DNA of 64,000 nucleotides from Pseudoxanthomonas sp. SL93 (GCF_026625825.1 NZ_CP113065.1:992001-1056000), one strand, 5' to 3'; shown: positions 23,569 to 36,982, numbered from the stretch's first letter. Notes: generated by a model not told the origin, from the letters alone. A program made the numbers and translations.

Positions 23569-24948
23569 TCAGCCCTCTCCGTTCCGGCGATCGCCGGCCG
23601 AGGCACGCGCCTGGCGCCGTGCCTCGCGCAGCCGGTCGAGTTTCTCCTTCAGCTTGATCTCCAGGCCCCGCTCCACGGGCGCGTAGTAGACCTGTTCGCC
23701 CATAGCATCGGGAAACGCCGTCTGATCCAGCGCGATGCCGCCTTCCGCATCGTGGTCGTACTGGTAGCCGGTGCCGTAGCCCAGCTCCTTCATCAGCTTG
23801 GTGGGTGCGTTGCGCAGGTGCAGCGGCACGTCCTGCGTGCCGTACTCGCGCACGTCGCGCTTGGCCGCGTTGAACGCCATGTAGCCCGCGTTGGACTTGG
23901 CCGTGCTGGCCAGATAGATGACCAGCTGCGCCAGCGCCAAGTCGCCTTCGGGGCTGCCGAGCCGCTCGTACGTGTCCCAGGCATCGATGGCCATCTGCAG
24001 GGCACGTGGATCGGCCAGGCCGATGTCTTCCACCGCCATGCGCGTCATGCGCCGGGCCAGGTAGGCCGGGTCGCAGCCGCCGTCCAGCATGCGCGCCAGC
24101 CAGTACACGGCACCATCGGGGTTGGAACTGCGGACGGACTTGTGCAGCGCCGATATCTGGTCGTAGAACTGTTCGCCGCCCTTGTCGAAGCGGCGCGTAC
24201 GGTCGGCCAGCACCTGCACCAGTGTCTGAGGCGTGATGCGGTTGCCCTCGTCGGCCGCCAGTTCGGCCGCGATCTCCAGCAACGTCAACGCACGGCGTAC
24301 GTCGCCATCGGCGGCGCTGGCGATTTCGCGCAACGCGTCATCGTCCACCTGCAAAGGCTGGTCGCCGAAACCGCGCTCGCGGTCGTCCAGTGCCTGCCGC
24401 AGCGCCTGGCGGATGTCGTCGACCGACACCGCTTCCATTACGTGCACGCGGCAACGCGACAGCAATGCCGAGTTCAGTTCGAAGGAAGGATTTTCGGTGG
24501 TGGCACCGACGAAGATGATGGTGCCGCGTTCGATGTGCGGCAGGAAGGCATCCTGCTGTGCCTTGTTGAAGCGGTGCACCTCATCGACGAACAGCACCGT
24601 GCGGCGTCCGCCGGCGAAGCGCTGTGCCGCCTCGCCCAGCACCTGCCTTACCTCCGGCAAGCCCGACAGCACGGCGGAGATCGCCTTGAACTCGGCATCC
24701 GCATAACGCGCCAGCAGCAGCGACAGCGTCGTCTTGCCGCAGCCCGGCGGGCCCCAGAGGATCATCGAATGCACGTGCCCCGATTCAACTGCACGGCGCA
24801 GCGCACTGCCCGGCGCCAGCAGGCGGCGCTGGCCGACCATCTCATCCAGCGTGCGTGGCCGCATGCGTTCGGCCAACGGGCGCAGGGCCTCGTTGTCGAC
24901 GCTCAGCAGGTCGGTCTGCGGTTCAAGCGGGGTGCGTGTCCTGGCCAC
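23569..24948 (-). CDS. rarA: Replication-associated recombination protein RarA (MgsA)
   Basis: A 459-residue AAA+ ATPase of the clamp-loader clade that acts at stalled replication forks. The N-terminus has RPRTLDEMVGQ, Walker A is GPPGCGKTT, Walker B VLFVDEVHRFN, and sensor 1 lies in GATTENPSFE. The C-terminal tetramerisation domain includes GYMAFNAAKRDVREYG and LRNAPTKLMKELGYG, as in RarA/WRNIP1. The gene sits between lolA and crcB on the same strand, as in many gammaproteobacteria (ftsK-lolA-rarA). Confidence 0.95.
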   Translation of the reverse strand: MARTRTPLEPQTDLLSVDNEALRPLAERMRPRTLDEMVGQRRLLAPGSALRRAVESGHVHSMILWGPPGCGKTTLSLLLARYADAEFKAISAVLSGLPEVRQVLGEAAQRFAGGRRTVLFVDEVHRFNKAQQDAFLPHIERGTIIFVGATTENPSFELNSALLSRCRVHVMEAVSVDDIRQALRQALDDRERGFGDQPLQVDDDALREIASAADGDVRRALTLLEIAAELAADEGNRITPQTLVQVLADRTRRFDKGGEQFYDQISALHKSVRSSNPDGAVYWLARMLDGGCDPAYLARRMTRMAVEDIGLADPRALQMAIDAWDTYERLGSPEGDLALAQLVIYLASTAKSNAGYMAFNAAKRDVREYGTQDVPLHLRNAPTKLMKELGYGTGYQYDHDAEGGIALDQTAFPDAMGEQVYYAPVERGLEIKLKEKLDRLREARRQARASAGDRRNGEG

Positions 24949-25004
24949 GCTTCATTGTAGCGAAGCGTGGCCGCCGGTTACGGCTTGCGGACCATGCGTG
25001 GTCC

Positions 25005-25628
25005 TCAGGGGCCGCCCACCACGTCAACGCCCTTGGCGGGCGTATAGGCGAACGTGCCGCGCGCAAACGGCGGGTTGCGCTTCCAACCGGTGAAGCTGAT
25101 CTCGGTGCGTTGGCCCACGGCGTCCTTCACTTCCATCTTCACCAGCGCGCCATTGGCGAAGGCCAGGCGTGCGGTCTGGAAACTGGCATCGCCTTCGTTC
25201 CTGGGCGTGAGCGTCAACCACTGCAAGCCGCCCTGGCCAGCGGCCTCGCTGACGTTGAACTGGCGGTCGAGCTTGCCGGGGTCGATCAGCGCCGCCAGCG
25301 GGCTGTTCTCTTCCTCGATGCCCTGCTCCCGCACCGTTGCCTGCTGCAGGTCCGGATCGTAGACCCACACCTTCTTGCCGTCGGCCACGATCAGCTGCAC
25401 GTACGGCTTGTTGTATTCCCAACGGAACAGGCGCGGCGCGGACAGCGCGACACGGCCATTGGAACTCTCTTTCAGCTTGCCGCCCCCGTCGTAGACATTC
25501 TGGGTGAACTGGCCGTCCAGTCCCTTCAATCCGGTGGTGAAGGTCTTCAGCTCGTCACGTGCGCCGGCGAAAGCGCTGGTGGCAAGCAACGCGGTGGCGA
25601 GGACGGCGTAGCGTGCGGTACGGAGCAT
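25005..25628 (-). CDS. lolA: Outer-membrane lipoprotein carrier protein LolA
   Basis: A 207-residue periplasmic chaperone that carries lipoproteins from the LolCDE transporter to LolB. I use the ATG at 25628 because it begins a normal signal peptide (MLRTARYAVLATALLATSAFA); upstream ATGs would precede it with charged residues. Family features include LDGQFTQNVYDGGGKLKESS near the start and FRWEYNKPYVQLIVADGKKV, where Arg and Trp line the hydrophobic cavity. Located between ftsK and rarA as usual. Confidence 0.93.
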   Translation of the reverse strand: MLRTARYAVLATALLATSAFAGARDELKTFTTGLKGLDGQFTQNVYDGGGKLKESSNGRVALSAPRLFRWEYNKPYVQLIVADGKKVWVYDPDLQQATVREQGIEEENSPLAALIDPGKLDRQFNVSEAAGQGGLQWLTLTPRNEGDASFQTARLAFANGALVKMEVKDAVGQRTEISFTGWKRNPPFARGTFAYTPAKGVDVVGGP

Positions 25629-25704
25629 GGTGCGTTCCGGGATGAAGGACATGGGGTGCAGTGTGGCCGGATGAAACTGAATGGGGGGTGGGCGCACGAA
25701 TCCC

Positions 25705-25768
25705 GTGGGAGCGACGTCAGTCGCGATGAAGCGTCGCGGGAGTCGATCGCGACTGACGTCGCTCCCAC
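25705..25768. repeat. REP-type inverted repeat between lolA and ftsK
   Basis: Positions 25705-25727 and 25746-25768 are perfect 23-bp reverse complements separated by 18 nt. The sequence begins GTGGGAGCGACGTCAGTCGC, like the repetitive extragenic palindromes of Stenotrophomonas, Xanthomonas and Pseudomonas that are moved by REP-associated tyrosine transposases. It lies in the ftsK-lolA gap and may stabilise the upstream mRNA or block readthrough. Confidence 0.85.
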
Positions 25769-25778
25769 AGAAGAAGCC

Positions 25779-28139
25779 TCAGCGCGGCGGAGGCGGTGCG
25801 AGCACCTGGCGGTCGCCATTGTGTTCGGGTGGCGTGACCACGCCTGCGGCCTCCATGGCTTCGATCAGGCGGGCGGCGCGGTTGTAACCGATCTTCAGGC
25901 GGCGCTGCACCCCGGAAATGGAGGCACGCCGGCTTTCGGTGACGATCTTGACCGCTTCGTCGTACAGCGGGTCGGACTCGTCCCCCCCACCGCCACCGGA
26001 TTCTGGCAGACCCGTCGGGCCGACGACGATGCCGTCCCCCATGGTCTGCACCTCCTCCAGCACGCCCTCGATGTAGTCGGCGGTACCGCTGGCCTTGAGG
26101 TGTTCGACGACGCGATGCACTTCTTCGTCGCTGACGAAGGCGCCGTGGATGCGTTCCGGCATCGCGGTGCCCGGCGGCAGGTAGAGCATGTCGCCGTGGC
26201 CGAGCAGCGTTTCCGCGCCGGACTGGTCCAGGATGGTGCGGGAGTCGATCTTGGAGCTGACCTGGAACGCGATGCGGGTGGGAATATTCGCCTTGATCAG
26301 ACCGGTGATGACGTCCACCGACGGGCGCTGCGTGGCCAGGATCAGGTGGATGCCGGCCGCGCGCGCCTTCTGCGCCAGGCGTGCGATCAGTTCCTCCACC
26401 TTCTTGCCGACGATCATCATCATGTCGGCGAATTCGTCGATGAAGATGACGATGAAGGGCATCGGCTCCAGCGGACGCGGGGCCTCGGCCAGGTCCGGAT
26501 TCGGCTTGAACAGCGGGTCCATCATCGGCTGGCCGGCGTCCTGCGCGTCCTTCACCTTCTTGTTGAAGCCGGCCAGGTTGCGCACGCCGACCGCGCTCAT
26601 CAGCTTGTAGCGGCGTTCCATTTCCGCTACGCACCAGCGCAGGCCGTTGGCGGCCTCCTTCATGTCGGTGACCACCGGCGCCAGCAGGTGCGGGATGCCC
26701 TGGTAGACGCTGAGCTCCAGCATCTTCGGGTCGATCATCAGCATGCGCAGGTCTTTCGGCGAGGCCTTGTACAGCAGGCTCAGCACCATCGCGTTGACCG
26801 CCACCGACTTGCCCGAGCCGGTGGTACCGGCGACCAGCAGGTGCGGCATGCGCGCCAGGTCGGCCACGGTCGGGCGCCCGGCGATGTCCTTGCCCAGCGC
26901 CAGCGTCAGCGGACTGCCGGACTTGTCGTATTCCTTCGAGCGCAGCAGCTCGGAGAGGAAGATCATCTCGCGGCTGGTATTGGGGATTTCCAGGCCGATC
27001 ACCGACTTGCCGGGGATCACGTCCACCACGCGCACCGACTTGACCGACAGGCCGCGGGCGATGTCCTTGTCCAGCGAACTGATCTGGCTGACCTTCACGC
27101 CGGGCGCGGGCTCCATCTCGAAGCGCGTGATGACCGGGCCCGGATAGGCGCCGACCACCTGCGCATCGATGCGGAAGTCCTTCAGCTTGAACTCGATCTG
27201 CCGCGACAGGGTTTCCAGGGTCTCCTCGGAATAGCCCTTGGTCTGCGGCTTGGGATCGTCCAGCAGCGACAGCGGCGGCAGGCCCGATTCGTCGCCACCC
27301 GTTCCGTGGAACAGCGGGATCTGCTGCTCGCGCTTGGCGCGTTCGCTCTTTTCAACCACCGCCGGCGCGGGCGGCTCGATCTTCACCGGTTCGCGCTTGG
27401 CGCGCGCCACCGCATCGATCTTGCGCACGATCTCACGCTCTTCGCGCATCGCACGGGTCTGCTGCCACTCATTGGCCTGCTGGCTGCCGCGACGGAACAG
27501 GTCCGGGATCATCAGCACGTACTTGCCGATGCGCTCCATCACCGCGAACCACGACAGGCCGGTGGCCAGCGTCACCGACACCAGGAACAGCACCAGCAGG
27601 AACAGGTTGCCCCCCAGCCCGCCGAAGCCGGCCAGCAGCGACTTGCCCACCAGCGTGCCGAGGATGCCGCCGGGACCTGCCGAAAAGTGTTCGGCGGGCA
27701 CGCCGCGCAGATGCAGCAGGCCGCTCGCCGAGATCAGGAAGCCCACCATGCCGATCAGGCGCAACGCCGGCCCCAGGTCCGCTTCGCCATCCCCGTCGGT
27801 GTCCATGCCGAACAGCGCGATCCACGCCACCGCACCCAGGATCAGCGGCAGCAGGAAGGCGACGTATCCGCAGAATGCCAGCAGCATCGCCGACACCCAT
27901 GCGCCGACGAAGCCCCCCATGTTCTTCACCGGCGCCGTCAGGCTGCCCGCCTGCGACCAGCTGGGGTCTTCGGGTGAAAAAGTGAAAAGGCTGGCCAGCA
28001 GATAAAGCAGCAAGGGGGCGATGGCGATCAACGCCAGGTCACGCCACAGGCGCTGGCGTCGCGGATTGGCGGCGGCCTGCTTGCGCGCCGCTGCGTTGGC
28101 GCCCTTGGGTTTGCCGTTTTCCGGAAGCTGTTTTGCCAC
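25779..28139 (-). CDS. ftsK: DNA translocase FtsK
   Basis: A 786-residue septal DNA translocase that pumps terminus DNA at division and activates XerCD at dif. Four to five membrane helices lie within residues ~35-195, followed by a short linker (~210-290) and the RecA-like motor domain. Walker A is [16 protein letters not shown] and Walker [15 protein letters not shown]. The C-terminal gamma winged-helix (~715-780, [20 protein letters not shown]) reads the KOPS signals. The order ftsK-lolA-rarA matches gammaproteobacteria. It is relevant here because the island ends at a dif-like site. Confidence 0.96.
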   Translation of the reverse strand: MAKQLPENGKPKGANAAARKQAAANPRRQRLWRDLALIAIAPLLLYLLASLFTFSPEDPSWSQAGSLTAPVKNMGGFVGAWVSAMLLAFCGYVAFLLPLILGAVAWIALFGMDTDGDGEADLGPALRLIGMVGFLISASGLLHLRGVPAEHFSAGPGGILGTLVGKSLLAGFGGLGGNLFLLVLFLVSVTLATGLSWFAVMERIGKYVLMIPDLFRRGSQQANEWQQTRAMREEREIVRKIDAVARAKREPVKIEPPAPAVVEKSERAKREQQIPLFHGTGGDESGLPPLSLLDDPKPQTKGYSEETLETLSRQIEFKLKDFRIDAQVVGAYPGPVITRFEMEPAPGVKVSQISSLDKDIARGLSVKSVRVVDVIPGKSVIGLEIPNTSREMIFLSELLRSKEYDKSGSPLTLALGKDIAGRPTVADLARMPHLLVAGTTGSGKSVAVNAMVLSLLYKASPKDLRMLMIDPKMLELSVYQGIPHLLAPVVTDMKEAANGLRWCVAEMERRYKLMSAVGVRNLAGFNKKVKDAQDAGQPMMDPLFKPNPDLAEAPRPLEPMPFIVIFIDEFADMMMIVGKKVEELIARLAQKARAAGIHLILATQRPSVDVITGLIKANIPTRIAFQVSSKIDSRTILDQSGAETLLGHGDMLYLPPGTAMPERIHGAFVSDEEVHRVVEHLKASGTADYIEGVLEEVQTMGDGIVVGPTGLPESGGGGGDESDPLYDEAVKIVTESRRASISGVQRRLKIGYNRAARLIEAMEAAGVVTPPEHNGDRQVLAPPPPR

Positions 28140-28252
28140 CTTTCGACCAGACCTTAGGAAAATGTCATTAGTCCTTGATAATAAACGAATCCGGAGCGGA
28201 TATCAGTACCATCAAGACCCGAGTTGGCAAGCGTGCCTGCAGGAGCGGCCAC

Positions 28253-28279
28253 AAAAAACGCCGCGCCCCGGGCGCAGCG
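28253..28279 (-). terminator. Intrinsic-terminator-like hairpin upstream of ftsK
   Basis: On the minus strand a GC-rich stem (28279-28259, about 9-10 pairs with one mismatch) is followed by six T (28258-28253). It points towards ftsK from inside the 287-bp trxB-ftsK divergent region. It could end a short transcript or act as an attenuator in an ftsK leader. The rest of 28140-28426 shows nothing else I can name. Confidence 0.5.
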
Positions 28280-28339
28280 TCATCTTGAGGAAGGAACCGG
28301 CCCATGCATCACCGCTTTCCATCCGCGCGCCTTGATTAG

Positions 28340-29380
<1,041 letters not shown>

Positions 29381-29399
29381 GCCCGGACCCCGCCGGCGC

Positions 29400-30287
29400 G
29401 TGGACAAGGTCCTCGTCAAGCAGCTGATCTTTCATGGCAGCTGGCTGGTGTTTCCCGTCATCGTCTGGCTGTGCTGGCGCCTGGCCCGTGGCCGCCGCCG
29501 GTGGTTCGCGAGCGTGGCCCTGGCCACCTGCCTGCTGTTCGCGTGGGCCCGCTTCGTCGAGCCACAGCTCATCCGGGTGAAGGAGACCACGCTGGCAGGC
29601 ACCGGCGGCCAGGCCCGCATCGTACTGGTCAGCGACGTCCACCTTGGGGTCTACAAGGATCCACGTTTCCTGGGCCGGGTCGTGGAACGGATCAATGCAG
29701 TGCAGGCGGATGCGGTCGTCATCGCCGGTGACTTCACCTACGAGCCGCAGGAAGACGCCCTGCCCCGTATGTTCGCGCCCCTGGCGCGCCTGAAGATGCC
29801 GGTGTACGCGGTACTGGGGAACCACGACCAGCAAGCGCCCGGGCCGGACATCGACCACGCATTGCGCGAAGCGCTGGCCGCGCATGGGGTGCAGGTCATC
29901 GAGGGCCGGAGCATCGATCTGCCTCGGTTTCGCCTGGCGGGACTGGGTGATCGCTGGGCGCACCGCGACGATGCCGGCTTCCTTCGCGCTGCGCCTGCAT
30001 CCCTGCCGACACTGGTGCTGACCCACAATCCCGACAGTGCGATCCAGCTGGACCAGACGGACGCCCGGCTGGTGCTGGCGGGACACACGCACGGTGGCCA
30101 GATCCGGATTCCCTGGCTGTATCGCCATGCCATCCCCAGCCGTTACGGATTCGATCGCGGCGAGCAGTGGCTGCAGACACCCCGGGGGCGCGTGCGGGTG
30201 TACACGACGGTAGGGCTGGGCGAGATCGGCTTGCCGATGCGGCTGTTCAATCCGCCCACCATCGACGTGCTGGACCTGCGGCCCTGA
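29400..30287 (+). CDS. Membrane-anchored calcineurin-like metallophosphoesterase
   Basis: A 295-residue protein with a GTG start at 29400. Two N-terminal hydrophobic segments (~10-25 and ~33-50) anchor it, and the rest is a dinuclear-metal phosphoesterase: VLVSDVHLG (motif I), VIAGDFTYEP (motif II), AVLGNHDQQ (motif III), LVLTHNPD, and LAGHTHGGQIRIPWL (motif V). It resembles the YaeI-type and related lipid- or peptidoglycan-associated phosphodiesterases. Substrate unknown. It precedes the FemAB-like gene by only 2 bp, so both are co-transcribed. Confidence 0.86.
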   Translation: MDKVLVKQLIFHGSWLVFPVIVWLCWRLARGRRRWFASVALATCLLFAWARFVEPQLIRVKETTLAGTGGQARIVLVSDVHLGVYKDPRFLGRVVERINAVQADAVVIAGDFTYEPQEDALPRMFAPLARLKMPVYAVLGNHDQQAPGPDIDHALREALAAHGVQVIEGRSIDLPRFRLAGLGDRWAHRDDAGFLRAAPASLPTLVLTHNPDSAIQLDQTDARLVLAGHTHGGQIRIPWLYRHAIPSRYGFDRGEQWLQTPRGRVRVYTTVGLGEIGLPMRLFNPPTIDVLDLRP

Positions 30288-30289
30288 TC

Positions 30290-31414
30290 GTGGAAACCCG
30301 CTTCCTCCCGTCACTGTCATCCGTGCCTTCGACAACCTGGGACGGCCTGCATGATGGCCGCAACCCGTTCGTGTCGCACGCCTTCCTGCACGGCCTGGAA
30401 GCCCATGGCTGCCTGCGCGAGGAGTGGGGCTGGACACCGCACCACCTGACGTTGTGGGAAGGCGGCATGCTGGTGGCCGCGGCGCCGGGGTATCTCAAGC
30501 ACAACTCGCACGGCGAGTTCGTCTTCGACCATGCCTGGGCCCATGCATACGCACGTCACGGCTTGGACTACTTCCCCAAGTGGCTGGGCGCCGTGCCGTA
30601 CTCGCCCGTCACCGGGCCCCGCCTGCTGGCGCGCAACCTGCAGGCGCAGCGCTGGCTGGTGGACGCCGTGCGCGCTGAAACCCTGGCGAACGGCTGGTCG
30701 TCGGCACACGTGAACTTCCATGCCGAAGGCGAAGATGCGGCGTTCCCGCCCGACTGGCTGCCACGTACCGACGTGCAGTACCACTGGCGCAACCCGGGTC
30801 ACTGGCACGATTTCGACACGTTCCTGGCCGACTTCGATCACAAGCATCGCAAGAACATCCGCCAGGAACGCGCCAAGGTGCAGCGTGCGGGCGTCGGTTT
30901 CCGGGTACTGCACGGTGATGAAGCCAGCGATGCCGACCTGCAGGCGATGTTCGGTTTCTACCTGCGCACGTTCAACGACTACGGCAACTCGCCGGCACTG
31001 ACACTGGACTTCCTGCGGCATCTCGCCCGCGAGATGCCGCGCCAGCTGGTGATGTTCCTCGCCGACCACGAAGGCCGGACGATCGCCGGCGCGCTGTGCC
31101 TGCGCGGTGGCGACACGCTGTATGGGCGCTACTGGGGGGCAGAGGTGGCGCTGCCGGGGCTTCACTTCGAGACCTGCTACTACCAGGGGATCGACTATTG
31201 CCTGCGCGAAGGCTTGCGCGTGTTCGAGCCCGGGGCGCAGGGCGAACACAAGATCGCACGCGGCTTCCTGCCCGCGTTCGTCCGCAGCCGGCACTGGATC
31301 GCCCACCCCGAGTTCGCCCAGGCGCTGGGGGCGTGGTGCGCGGAGGAAACCCTCGCCGTGCGACGCTACGCGCAGACCTTGATGGCGCATTCTCCGTTCA
31401 AGCAGATCACGTGA
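30290..31414 (+). CDS. FemAB/GNAT-fold peptidoglycan-type acyltransferase (DUF482 family)
   Basis: A 374-residue cytosolic protein with a GTG start at 30290. Conserved blocks are NPFVSHAFLHGLEAHGC, DFDHKHRKNIRQERAKV and FETCYYQGIDYCL followed by EPGAQGEHKIARGF, the signature of the DUF482 / FemAB-like family (PF04339). Members have a tandem GNAT fold and are predicted to use aminoacyl-tRNA. The next gene, aat, also uses aminoacyl-tRNA, so a link to tRNA-dependent amino-acid transfer is reasonable but unproven. Confidence 0.88.
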   Translation: METRFLPSLSSVPSTTWDGLHDGRNPFVSHAFLHGLEAHGCLREEWGWTPHHLTLWEGGMLVAAAPGYLKHNSHGEFVFDHAWAHAYARHGLDYFPKWLGAVPYSPVTGPRLLARNLQAQRWLVDAVRAETLANGWSSAHVNFHAEGEDAAFPPDWLPRTDVQYHWRNPGHWHDFDTFLADFDHKHRKNIRQERAKVQRAGVGFRVLHGDEASDADLQAMFGFYLRTFNDYGNSPALTLDFLRHLAREMPRQLVMFLADHEGRTIAGALCLRGGDTLYGRYWGAEVALPGLHFETCYYQGIDYCLREGLRVFEPGAQGEHKIARGFLPAFVRSRHWIAHPEFAQALGAWCAEETLAVRRYAQTLMAHSPFKQIT

Positions 31415-31445
31415 ATGCGTGTCGCCATTGCGCAATGATGCCGTG

Positions 31446-32192
31446 ATGCGCCAGCGCCCTTTCCTGCTGTCGGCCGAGCCCGACAGCCCGTTCCCGCCCG
31501 CCCACCTCGCCGTGCACCAGCCGGAGGGGCTGCTGGCGATCGGCGGTGACCTGTCGGTGCCACGGCTGCTCAACGCCTATCGGGGCGGCATCTTCCCGTG
31601 GTTCTCGGAAGGCCAGCCGCCCCTGTGGTGGTCGCCGGACCCGCGCATGGTGTTCTTCACCGATCAGGTCCGGCTTTCCTCGCGTTTCCGGCGGAGCCTG
31701 CGCCAGTCCCGCTGGGACGTACGCGCCGACAGTGCGTTTGACCAAGTCGTGGAGGCCTGCGCAGGCGCGCCGCGCCCGGGACAGGACGGCACCTGGATCA
31801 CCGCCGGCATGCGCGCGGCGTACGGCGACCTTTACCGCGCCGGACATGCGCATTCGGTGGAAGTCTTCGAGGACGATGCTCTGGTCGGGGGCATCTACGG
31901 CGTGGCGATCGGCCGCATGTTCTTCGGCGAAAGCATGTTCAGTGGCCGCTCCGGGGGCTCGAAAGTCGCGCTGGCCGCGCTGGCACGGCGACTGTCTGCG
32001 TGGGGCTGGCCGTTGATCGACGCCCAAGTGGAGAATGACCACCTGCCGACGCTCGGCGCCGTTTCGATCACGCGTGACGTGTTCCTCTCCCGGGTAGCCG
32101 AACTGACGGCCCTGCCGGGGATGCCGGGCAGCTGGGCGGACGCGTTCGGCCGCTTCCCCGCGAGCGAATTGGCCCACTCCGCCGCGCCATAA
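31446..32192 (+). CDS. aat: Leucyl/phenylalanyl-tRNA-protein transferase
   Basis: A 248-residue GNAT-fold enzyme that attaches Leu or Phe from tRNA to N-terminal Arg or Lys, creating N-degrons for ClpS-ClpAP. I use the ATG at 31446; a GTG at 31419 would add nine residues. The family blocks are [45 protein letters not shown] and [20 protein letters not shown]. It lies beside infA and 1 kb from clpA-clpS, the proteolysis partners, as in E. coli. Confidence 0.95.
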   Translation: MRQRPFLLSAEPDSPFPPAHLAVHQPEGLLAIGGDLSVPRLLNAYRGGIFPWFSEGQPPLWWSPDPRMVFFTDQVRLSSRFRRSLRQSRWDVRADSAFDQVVEACAGAPRPGQDGTWITAGMRAAYGDLYRAGHAHSVEVFEDDALVGGIYGVAIGRMFFGESMFSGRSGGSKVALAALARRLSAWGWPLIDAQVENDHLPTLGAVSITRDVFLSRVAELTALPGMPGSWADAFGRFPASELAHSAAP

Positions 32193-32200
32193 CGGAATTT

Positions 32201-32229
32201 TTGCACCGGGGTCAACTCCCGGGTACAAT
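32201..32229 (+). promoter_or_regulatory. Sigma-70-type promoter of infA
   Basis: TTGCAC (32201-32206) and TACAAT (32224-32229) are separated by 17 bp, a near-consensus housekeeping promoter. The leader to the infA ATG at 32279 is about 45 nt. Confidence 0.75.
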
Positions 32230-32278
32230 GCCGGGCTCTATGGCGCCAGCCATTCTCCGCTTCACACCACAGGTCTAC

Positions 32279-32497
32279 ATGTCGAAAGACGACTCCATTG
32301 AATTCGAAGGCACCGTTGCCGAGACGCTGCCCAACACGATGTTCCGGGTCAAGCTGGAAAACGGGCACGAGATCATCGCCCACATCTCCGGCCGCATGCG
32401 CAAGAACTACATCCGCATCCTGACCGGCGACAAGGTGAAGGTCGAAATGACCCCCTACGACCTCACCAAGGGTCGAATCACGTATCGCATGAAGTAA
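32279..32497 (+). CDS. infA: Translation initiation factor IF-1
   Basis: A 72-residue single S1/OB-fold protein that binds the ribosomal A site during initiation. The sequence [20 protein letters not shown] and [19 protein letters not shown] is close to the textbook IF-1, including the RKNYIRIL block. Own promoter upstream and own terminator downstream. Confidence 0.97.
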   Translation: MSKDDSIEFEGTVAETLPNTMFRVKLENGHEIIAHISGRMRKNYIRILTGDKVKVEMTPYDLTKGRITYRMK

Positions 32498-32517
32498 TGC
32501 GTCCAACGCATTGATTT

Positions 32518-32540
32518 GAAAGCGGCCGCTGGCCGCTTTC
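32518..32540 (+). terminator. Intrinsic terminator of infA
   Basis: GAAAGCGGCC and GGCCGCTTTC form a perfect 10-bp stem with a 3-nt loop 20 bp after the infA stop, followed by a short T-rich stretch. Confidence 0.8.
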
Positions 32541-32695
32541 TGCGTTTATACGGCCAGCATGGGCGGATTGCGTGGGTGGCATGACTTCCGGCACCGGGCC
32601 GCTGGTCATGGCCACTAAAGGCAGATTTGCCGCCCGGTCTCCCCGCGTAGCGTGAGCGCCGGCCAATCCGGGCCGCCACCTCTCCGAGCGCCGCC

Positions 32696-33064
32696 ATGAA
32701 CGCACGCCAGACCCTTCCCGTTCTTCTGATGCTGACAGCCAGCGCGGCCCCGTTGCTGGCCTGGGCAGGCGAGCCGGTCAGCGCGTGCGTCAGCCTGGGC
32801 AACGATCAGGAAATCGTGCGCGCGGGCAATGGCGACCAGTTCTACCTGCGGGACGGACAGGCGCACTACCGCGTCGCCTTCCGCAACAGTTGCGATTCCA
32901 TCACCATCACACCGACCGTCGAGATCTCCACCAACGGGCAGGTCGGACAGCTGTGTCCGCGGGACACCAAGGTGAAGACCAAGCGCGACATCTGCCGCGT
33001 CCAGTCGATCGAACAGATCACGGCCGAGGAATTCACGCGCAAGCGGAACCTCGCCAGGCGCTGA
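32696..33064 (+). CDS. Secreted protein of unknown function
   Basis: A 122-residue protein with a signal peptide (~1-24, cleavage AWA-GE). The mature part has four cysteines, in SACVSLG, NSCDS, QLCPR and DICRV, which could form two disulphides, and a basic C-terminus. The pattern suggests a small periplasmic beta-sheet protein. No family is recognised. It converges with clpA across a bidirectional terminator. Confidence 0.6.
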   Translation: MNARQTLPVLLMLTASAAPLLAWAGEPVSACVSLGNDQEIVRAGNGDQFYLRDGQAHYRVAFRNSCDSITITPTVEISTNGQVGQLCPRDTKVKTKRDICRVQSIEQITAEEFTRKRNLARR

Positions 33065-33093
33065 GTCCACTCCCCCGTCGAACGCCTTGAACA

Positions 33094-33121
33094 AAGAAGG
33101 CGGCCCATGGGCCGCCTTCTT
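33094..33121. terminator. Bidirectional terminator between the small secreted gene and clpA
   Basis: A perfect 28-bp palindrome centred on GGCCCATGGGCC with A-rich and T-rich ends. It can terminate transcription from both converging genes. Confidence 0.85.
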
Positions 33122-33143
33122 GCTTACCGTACCGCCGATGGCG

Positions 33144-35423
<2,280 letters not shown>

Positions 35424-35579
35424 GGTTGCCTCCGGGGCCTATGGCGACAATATGCGGCCTGGCGGGTGGATTTCCATCACCCTACCGGATTTCAGTGTTC
35501 AGGAATCGTTGCCTTGCGTAGCGCAGCGGCGCCCCCACACCGGATCAGGCGGCCCTGGCACGCGAATGCCGGGGCGCTT

Positions 35580-35900
35580 TCAGGATTTTTCCATCGTGCA
35601 CAACAGCGGATGCTGGTTCATACGCGAAAACTCGTTCACCTGGGCCACCTTCGACTCGGCGACCTCCCGCGTGTAGACGCCACAGACGCCCCGTCCACGG
35701 GTATGGACGTGCAGCATCACCTGCGTGGCCTTCTCCAGGTCCATGGCGAAGAACTGCTGCAGCACCGTGACCACGAAGTCCATCGGCGTGTAGTCGTCGT
35801 TCAGCAGGAACACCTGGTACAGCGGCGGCGGCGCGACCTGGGGCTTGCTGGTTTCCACCAGCACGCCATGGTCGCGCTCGTTTTCATTCTTGCGGGGCAT
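35580..35900 (-). CDS. clpS: ClpS adaptor for N-degron substrates
   Basis: A 106-residue adaptor that hands N-degron substrates to ClpAP. I use the ATG at 35900, which starts the family sequence [16 protein letters not shown]. Conserved blocks are [17 protein letters not shown] (Asn-Asp pair that binds the N-terminal residue), [19 protein letters not shown] and the C-terminal [11 protein letters not shown]. It precedes clpA with a 156-bp gap and works with aat, 4 kb away. Confidence 0.96.
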   Translation of the reverse strand: MPRKNENERDHGVLVETSKPQVAPPPLYQVFLLNDDYTPMDFVVTVLQQFFAMDLEKATQVMLHVHTRGRGVCGVYTREVAESKVAQVNEFSRMNQHPLLCTMEKS

Positions 35901-36025
35901 ATGCGGATTATACGGGGCCATCGCAGGCCTGCACGGCCAGCGCCGCGACGGACTGTCCCGCCGGCATGGACGCCATGGCGGCCCGCGGCCACAATGTATC
36001 GACCCTTCACCAAGAGCCGACCCTG

Positions 36026-36505
36026 ATGCGCGTGCCTGTTTCCCTGATGACGCTGCCCCTGTTGTGCGCCGCACTTGCCGCGCTTCCGGCGCTGGCAGCC
36101 GATGCCTCCGTGGAGGCCCGCCTGAAGGCACGCGGCATCCAGTTCGAGGTGGATGGCGATGGCGACTACAAGGTCACCTATTCGTACAAGCAGGAAAACC
36201 GCACCCAGCTGGTCTTCGTGTCCGGCGGCACCGAGGAGGTCAATGGCCTGAGCATCCGCGAGGTGTTCGCCCCGGCCGGCCGCGTCGCCGAGGATGGCGT
36301 GGACGGCGCCCGCGCCCTGTCCCTGCTGGCCGAAAGCCGAACCAAGAAGATCGGCAGCTGGGAGATTTCCGGTGATGTGCTGTACTTCGTCGTCAAGCTG
36401 CCGGACAGCGTTGACGGGGCCGCCCTGGAGGCGGCGATGGACGTGGCCGCGGAAACCGCGGACAACATGGAAATCGAACTCTCCGGCGACGAGGACAGCC
36501 TGTAA
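36026..36505 (+). CDS. Secreted YbjN-like hypothetical protein
   Basis: A 159-residue protein with a signal peptide ([20 protein letters not shown], cleavage ALA-AD). The mature part has [20 protein letters not shown] and then [20 protein letters not shown], ending in a long acidic helix. It resembles the YbjN / sensory-transduction-regulator fold in length and layout, but I cannot confirm this. The nudJ start follows directly, so it may be co-transcribed with nudJ-mnmA-hflD. Confidence 0.6.
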   Translation: MRVPVSLMTLPLLCAALAALPALAADASVEARLKARGIQFEVDGDGDYKVTYSYKQENRTQLVFVSGGTEEVNGLSIREVFAPAGRVAEDGVDGARALSLLAESRTKKIGSWEISGDVLYFVVKLPDSVDGAALEAAMDVAAETADNMEIELSGDEDSL

Positions 36506-36982
36506 GTGAGCTACCGCGAAGGCCGCTTCTGGCAACCCGACGTGACCGTGGCCACCGTGGTGGTCCGCGACGGCAAGCTGTTGATGGTGGAAGAGCGCGC
36601 CCAGGGCCGGCTGGTGTTCAACCAGCCCGCCGGCCACCTGGAACCCGATGAAAGCCTGCTGGAGGCGGCGCGCCGGGAGACGCTGGAAGAAACCGGCTGG
36701 CATGTCGAACTGACGGCGTTCGTCGGCGCCTACCAGTGGAAGGCCCTCAATCCCGACGGCAGCGGCGGCCGCCACTACCTGCGGTTCGCCTTCGCCGCGG
36801 AGCCGCTCCGGCACGAGCCCGAGCGCGTGCTCGACGACGGCATCGTGCGGGCGGTCTGGCTGACGCCGACCGAGCTGCAGGAACAATCCGACCGCCACCG
36901 CAGCCCGCTGGTGTGGCAGGCGGTGCAGGATTACCTGGCCGGGCGCCGCTCGCCCCTCACGATGCTGCAGCAGATCGCGTGA
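36506..36982 (+). CDS. nudJ: Nudix hydrolase NudJ
   Basis: A 158-residue Nudix phosphatase with a GTG start at 36506, immediately after the previous stop. The Nudix box reads [20 protein letters not shown] followed by TGW, the full G-x5-E-x7-R-E-x2-E-E-x-G-x-[UW] motif. NudJ acts on thiamine-pyrophosphate precursors and nucleoside di- and triphosphates. It is coupled to mnmA by a GTGA overlap, the same nudJ-mnmA-hflD order as in E. coli. Confidence 0.9.
   Translation: MSYREGRFWQPDVTVATVVVRDGKLLMVEERAQGRLVFNQPAGHLEPDESLLEAARRETLEETGWHVELTAFVGAYQWKALNPDGSGGRHYLRFAFAAEPLRHEPERVLDDGIVRAVWLTPTELQEQSDRHRSPLVWQAVQDYLAGRRSPLTMLQQIA

Noticed and set aside
24855..27977. Plus-strand open frame of about 1040 codons
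   Set aside because: It is antisense to lolA and ftsK, which have full family signatures. The translation is His/Arg/Gln-rich, typical of the complement of high-GC coding DNA.
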